Below are positions 31,948 through 33,845 of a DNA stretch of 33,845 nt, piece after piece. The notes under the pieces are model-generated. The model worked only from the letters and a program-made list of their open reading frames with translations, was not told where the DNA came from and made no database searches. The DNA comes from an uncultured Leifsonia sp. (lineage in GTDB: Bacteria > Actinomycetota > Actinomycetes > Actinomycetales > Microbacteriaceae): the NCBI RefSeq assembly GCF_945957465.1, contig NZ_CAMFLC010000036.1, forward strand, positions 1-33,845. The letters are read 5' to 3'. Each line of letters opens with the position of its first letter. Position 1 is the stretch's first letter. The position numbers were made by a program, and so were the translations under genes.

Positions 31948-33483
31948 ATGGTCGGCATGTCGTCCGAGAACACCACAGCACCCGCCCGCACCGAGCAGGA
32001 CGCCCCCCGCGCGACCGCGAACCGGTCGACCACGCCGGGCTCCGACGCCTTCCGCGCGTACATCGGCAGCAATTGGGCCGAGCGTCCCGAGGTGCTTCCC
32101 GGCGCCCGCGAGCAGGCGTCCTACGCTGCCGCGCGCCGCGCCCGCGTGTCGGAGCTGTACCCGGGACGCCGGCTGATCATCCCGGCCGGCCGGCTCAAGC
32201 AGCGCTCCAACGACACCGACTTCCCCTTCCGCGCGCACTCCGCGTTCGCGCACCTCACCGGCTGGGGCTCCGACTCCGAGCCGGGCAGCGTGCTCGTCCT
32301 CGAACCGACGGGCTCCGGCCACGAGGCGACCCTCTACTTCCGCGAGCGGGCGGGACGCGACTCGGACGAGTTCTACGCCAATCCCGAGATCGGGGAGTTC
32401 TGGATCGGACCGCGGCCGTCGCTGGCGCAGGTCGCCGGCGACCTCGACCTCCCCACCCGGGGCATCGCCGACGTGGAGGCCGTGCTCGACTCCGTCGACG
32501 CCGCCACCGTCGTGCTGCGCGAGGCGGACCCGGAGCTGACCGACCGTGTCGACGCGGCCCGCCTGGTGCTCGCCGCCGAGGCGGGCGCCGACCTCGACCC
32601 GGAGGACCACGGCGACGACGACGCCCTCGCGCGGGACCTCTCCGAGCTGCGCCTGGTCAAGGACGCGTTCGAGATCGCGGAGCTGCGCGCGGCCATCGCA
32701 GCGACGGCCGCCGGCTTCGACGACGTGATCGCCGACCTCCCGCGCATCGTCGCGCACCCGCGCGGGGAGCGTCTCGTCGAGGGTGTCTTCAACGGGCGCG
32801 CCCGCGCCGACGGCAACGCGGTCGGCTACGACACCATCGCCGCCAGCGGCCCGCATGCCTGCATCCTGCACTGGACGCGCAACGACGGCCCCGTGATCCC
32901 CGGCGACCTCATCCTGCTCGACGCGGGCGTCGAGGTCGACAGCTACTACACCGCCGACATCACGCGAACGTTCCCCATCGACGGCGCCTTCACCGAGACG
33001 CAGCGACTGGTGTACGAGACGGTTCGCGAAGCCGCCGACGCCGCATTCGCCATCGTGCGCCCCGGCATCCGGTTCCGCGAGATCCACGCGGCGGCGATGG
33101 CCGTGATCGCACGCCGGACGGCGGAGTGGGGGCTGCTTCCGGTAACCGCCGAGGAGGCCGTCCAGGCCGACAACCAGCATCACCGCCGATACATGGTGCA
33201 CGGCACCAGCCACCACCTCGGGCTCGACGTCCACGACTGCGCACAGGCGCGTCGCGAGCTGTATCTCGACGGCGTGCTGGAGCCCGGCATGGTGTTCACG
33301 ATCGAGCCGGGGCTGTACTTCCAGCCCGACGACCTCACCGTGCCCGAGCGCTTCCGCGGCATCGGAGTGCGCATCGAGGACAACATCCTCGTCACCGCCG
33401 ACGGCGCCGAGAACCTCTCCATCGCGCTCCCGCGCACCGCGGACGACGTGGAGGCCTGGGTGCGGCGCCTCAGCGCCCGCTGA
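31948..33483 (+). CDS. pepP: Xaa-Pro aminopeptidase (aminopeptidase P, M24B)
   Basis: This enzyme removes an N-terminal residue that precedes proline. The 511-residue protein has an N-terminal aminopeptidase-P domain (about 55-190, with RRLIIPAGRLKQRSNDTDFPFRA) and a C-terminal pita-bread M24 domain. The five dinuclear-metal ligands are in place: D325 (LLDAGVE), D337 (TADITRTF), H422 (HGTSHHLGLDVHD), E453 (FTIEPGLYF) and E477 (VRIEDNIL). The first 45 residues are polar and variable. In-frame ATGs at 31936, 31948 and 31957 are possible; 31948 is favoured because a -10 element lies at leaderless distance. No signal peptide is seen, so it is cytoplasmic. Confidence 0.93.
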   Translation: MVGMSSENTTAPARTEQDAPRATANRSTTPGSDAFRAYIGSNWAERPEVLPGAREQASYAAARRARVSELYPGRRLIIPAGRLKQRSNDTDFPFRAHSAFAHLTGWGSDSEPGSVLVLEPTGSGHEATLYFRERAGRDSDEFYANPEIGEFWIGPRPSLAQVAGDLDLPTRGIADVEAVLDSVDAATVVLREADPELTDRVDAARLVLAAEAGADLDPEDHGDDDALARDLSELRLVKDAFEIAELRAAIAATAAGFDDVIADLPRIVAHPRGERLVEGVFNGRARADGNAVGYDTIAASGPHACILHWTRNDGPVIPGDLILLDAGVEVDSYYTADITRTFPIDGAFTETQRLVYETVREAADAAFAIVRPGIRFREIHAAAMAVIARRTAEWGLLPVTAEEAVQADNQHHRRYMVHGTSHHLGLDVHDCAQARRELYLDGVLEPGMVFTIEPGLYFQPDDLTVPERFRGIGVRIEDNILVTADGAENLSIALPRTADDVEAWVRRLSAR

Positions 33484-33510
33484 GCGCACCGCCCCACCCG
33501 TCCCGCACGC

Positions 33511-33567
33511 CGAGGGGCGCCTTAACGCCCCCAAAACGCCGTTTTAGGGGCATCAACGCGCCCCTCG
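33511..33567. repeat. 57-bp palindrome, copy 1
   Basis: Two 27-base arms, from CGAGGGGCGC at 33511 to GCGCCCCTCG at 33567, with 4 mismatches and a GCC loop at 33538-33540. It stands 27 bases past pepP and may act as its terminator. Copy 2 lies at 33677-33733. The stretch 33484-33820 has no gene. Confidence 0.88.
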
Positions 33568-33654
33568 CGCGCCCTTCGGACCCCTCGCGACGCCCCTCGC
33601 GCGCCCTTCGGACCCCTCGCGACGCCCCTCGCGCGCCCTTCGGATCCCTCGCGA
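33559..33654. repeat. Three 32-bp tandem repeats
   Basis: The unit beginning CGCCCCTCGCGCGCCCTTCG repeats three times (33559-33590, 33591-33622, 33623-33654); the third has one C-to-T change. The first copy overlaps the end of the upstream palindrome. There are no spacers, so it is not a CRISPR array. Confidence 0.9.
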
Positions 33655-33676
33655 CGCCCCGCGGCGTCCCGAAGTC

Positions 33677-33733
33677 CGAGGGGCGCCTTAACGCCCCTAA
33701 GACGCCGTTTTAGGGGCGTTAAGGCGCCCCTCG
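33677..33733. repeat. 57-bp palindrome, copy 2
   Basis: Nearly perfect: 27-base arms (CGAGGGGCGCC... / ...GGCGCCCCTCG) with a single G-T mismatch and a GCC loop. It has the same architecture and end sequences as copy 1, so the two copies and the sequence between them form one repetitive unit. Confidence 0.92.
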
Positions 33734-33804
33734 GGCGCCCCTCAGGGCGTTGAGGCGCCCCTCGGGTGCCCCTCAGGGCGTTGAGGCGCCCCTCGGGCGC
33801 CCCT
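33723..33804. repeat. 31-bp tandem repeats
   Basis: The unit GGCGCCCCTCGGGCGCCCCT plus CAGGGCGTTGA occurs at 33723-33753 and 33754-33784 (one change), with a third partial copy to 33804. It extends the outer arm of the second palindrome. Confidence 0.85.
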
Positions 33805-33820
33805 GGGGTCGGGTCAGGCG

Positions 33821-33845
33821 CTGTCTCTTATACACATCTGACGCT
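33821..33845 (+). other. Nextera (Tn5) sequencing adapter
   Basis: CTGTCTCTTATACACATCT (33821-33839) is the Tn5 mosaic-end sequence used in Nextera libraries, and GACGCT (33840-33845) continues exactly as the Nextera read-2 adapter does. It is artificial and should be trimmed. Confidence 0.97.

Noticed and set aside
31924-33534. Upstream half of the long minus-strand frame joined to the PHP gene
   Set aside because: It is antisense to aminopeptidase P; the PHP fold begins at ATG 31923 with its own promoter, so the extension is not coding.
33559-33654. CRISPR array
   Set aside because: The 32-bp units follow each other without spacers and no cas genes are present.

Overview
The window is high-GC DNA from an actinomycete. 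The UPF0182 / Lon-PDZ / zincin / uvrD2 / nudC / adnB / adnA / DUF3107 / ferritin-like / rhlE gene order matches, as I recall it, the Rv3193c-Rv3211 region of Mycobacterium tuberculosis. The protein flavour (ROK regulators, palindromic GC-rich intergenic repeats, DUF3107) suggests Microbacteriaceae, perhaps Leifsonia-like; the family is an inference. The last 25 bases are Nextera (Tn5) adapter, so the right edge is an assembly end and not genome.

Layout. (1) 1-5798: initiator tRNA-Met with its own terminator, then a tightly coupled three-gene operon jetA-jetB-jetC of a type I Wadjet / MksFEB condensin-like SMC complex. The fourth gene, the JetD/MksG nuclease, is not next to it. (2) 5829-9417: an isochorismatase-like hydrolase and two ROK repressors. 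The second repressor is coupled to a small protein that resembles only the C-terminal domain of GH3 glycosidases, and it appears to regulate itself through an operator on its own leaderless promoter. (3) 9430-20048: a conserved actinobacterial block. It holds a large UPF0182 membrane protein, a PDZ/Lon-type secreted protease, a zincin-like protein, an orphan cyclodehydratase (E1-like) protein that overlaps uvrD2 tail to tail, UvrD2, NudC and a phosphotransferase-fold protein whose catalytic residues are replaced (pseudokinase). (4) 20122-26593: the adnA-adnB operon for the double-strand-break-resecting helicase-nuclease. (5) 26703-29784: DUF3107, a three-helix membrane protein, a ferritin-like protein and a RhlE-type DEAD-box helicase with a strong terminator. 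(6) 29795-33483: a 19-bp tandem repeat fused to the end of a secreted transglycosylase-like gene, then a PHP phosphoesterase and an aminopeptidase P fired from overlapping divergent promoters. (7) 33484-33845: no gene; long palindromes, tandem repeats and the adapter.

Two themes link the genes. DNA handling dominates (JetABC, UvrD2, AdnAB, a DnaA box). Transcription starts look uniform: many -10 hexamers read TAGNNT, and several lie 6-7 bases before the start codon, so the mRNAs are probably leaderless. The most interesting points are the Wadjet complex without its nuclease, the pseudokinase, the orphan cyclodehydratase, the GH3-tail protein coupled to a ROK repressor, the symmetric divergent promoters, and the repeat at the contig end.
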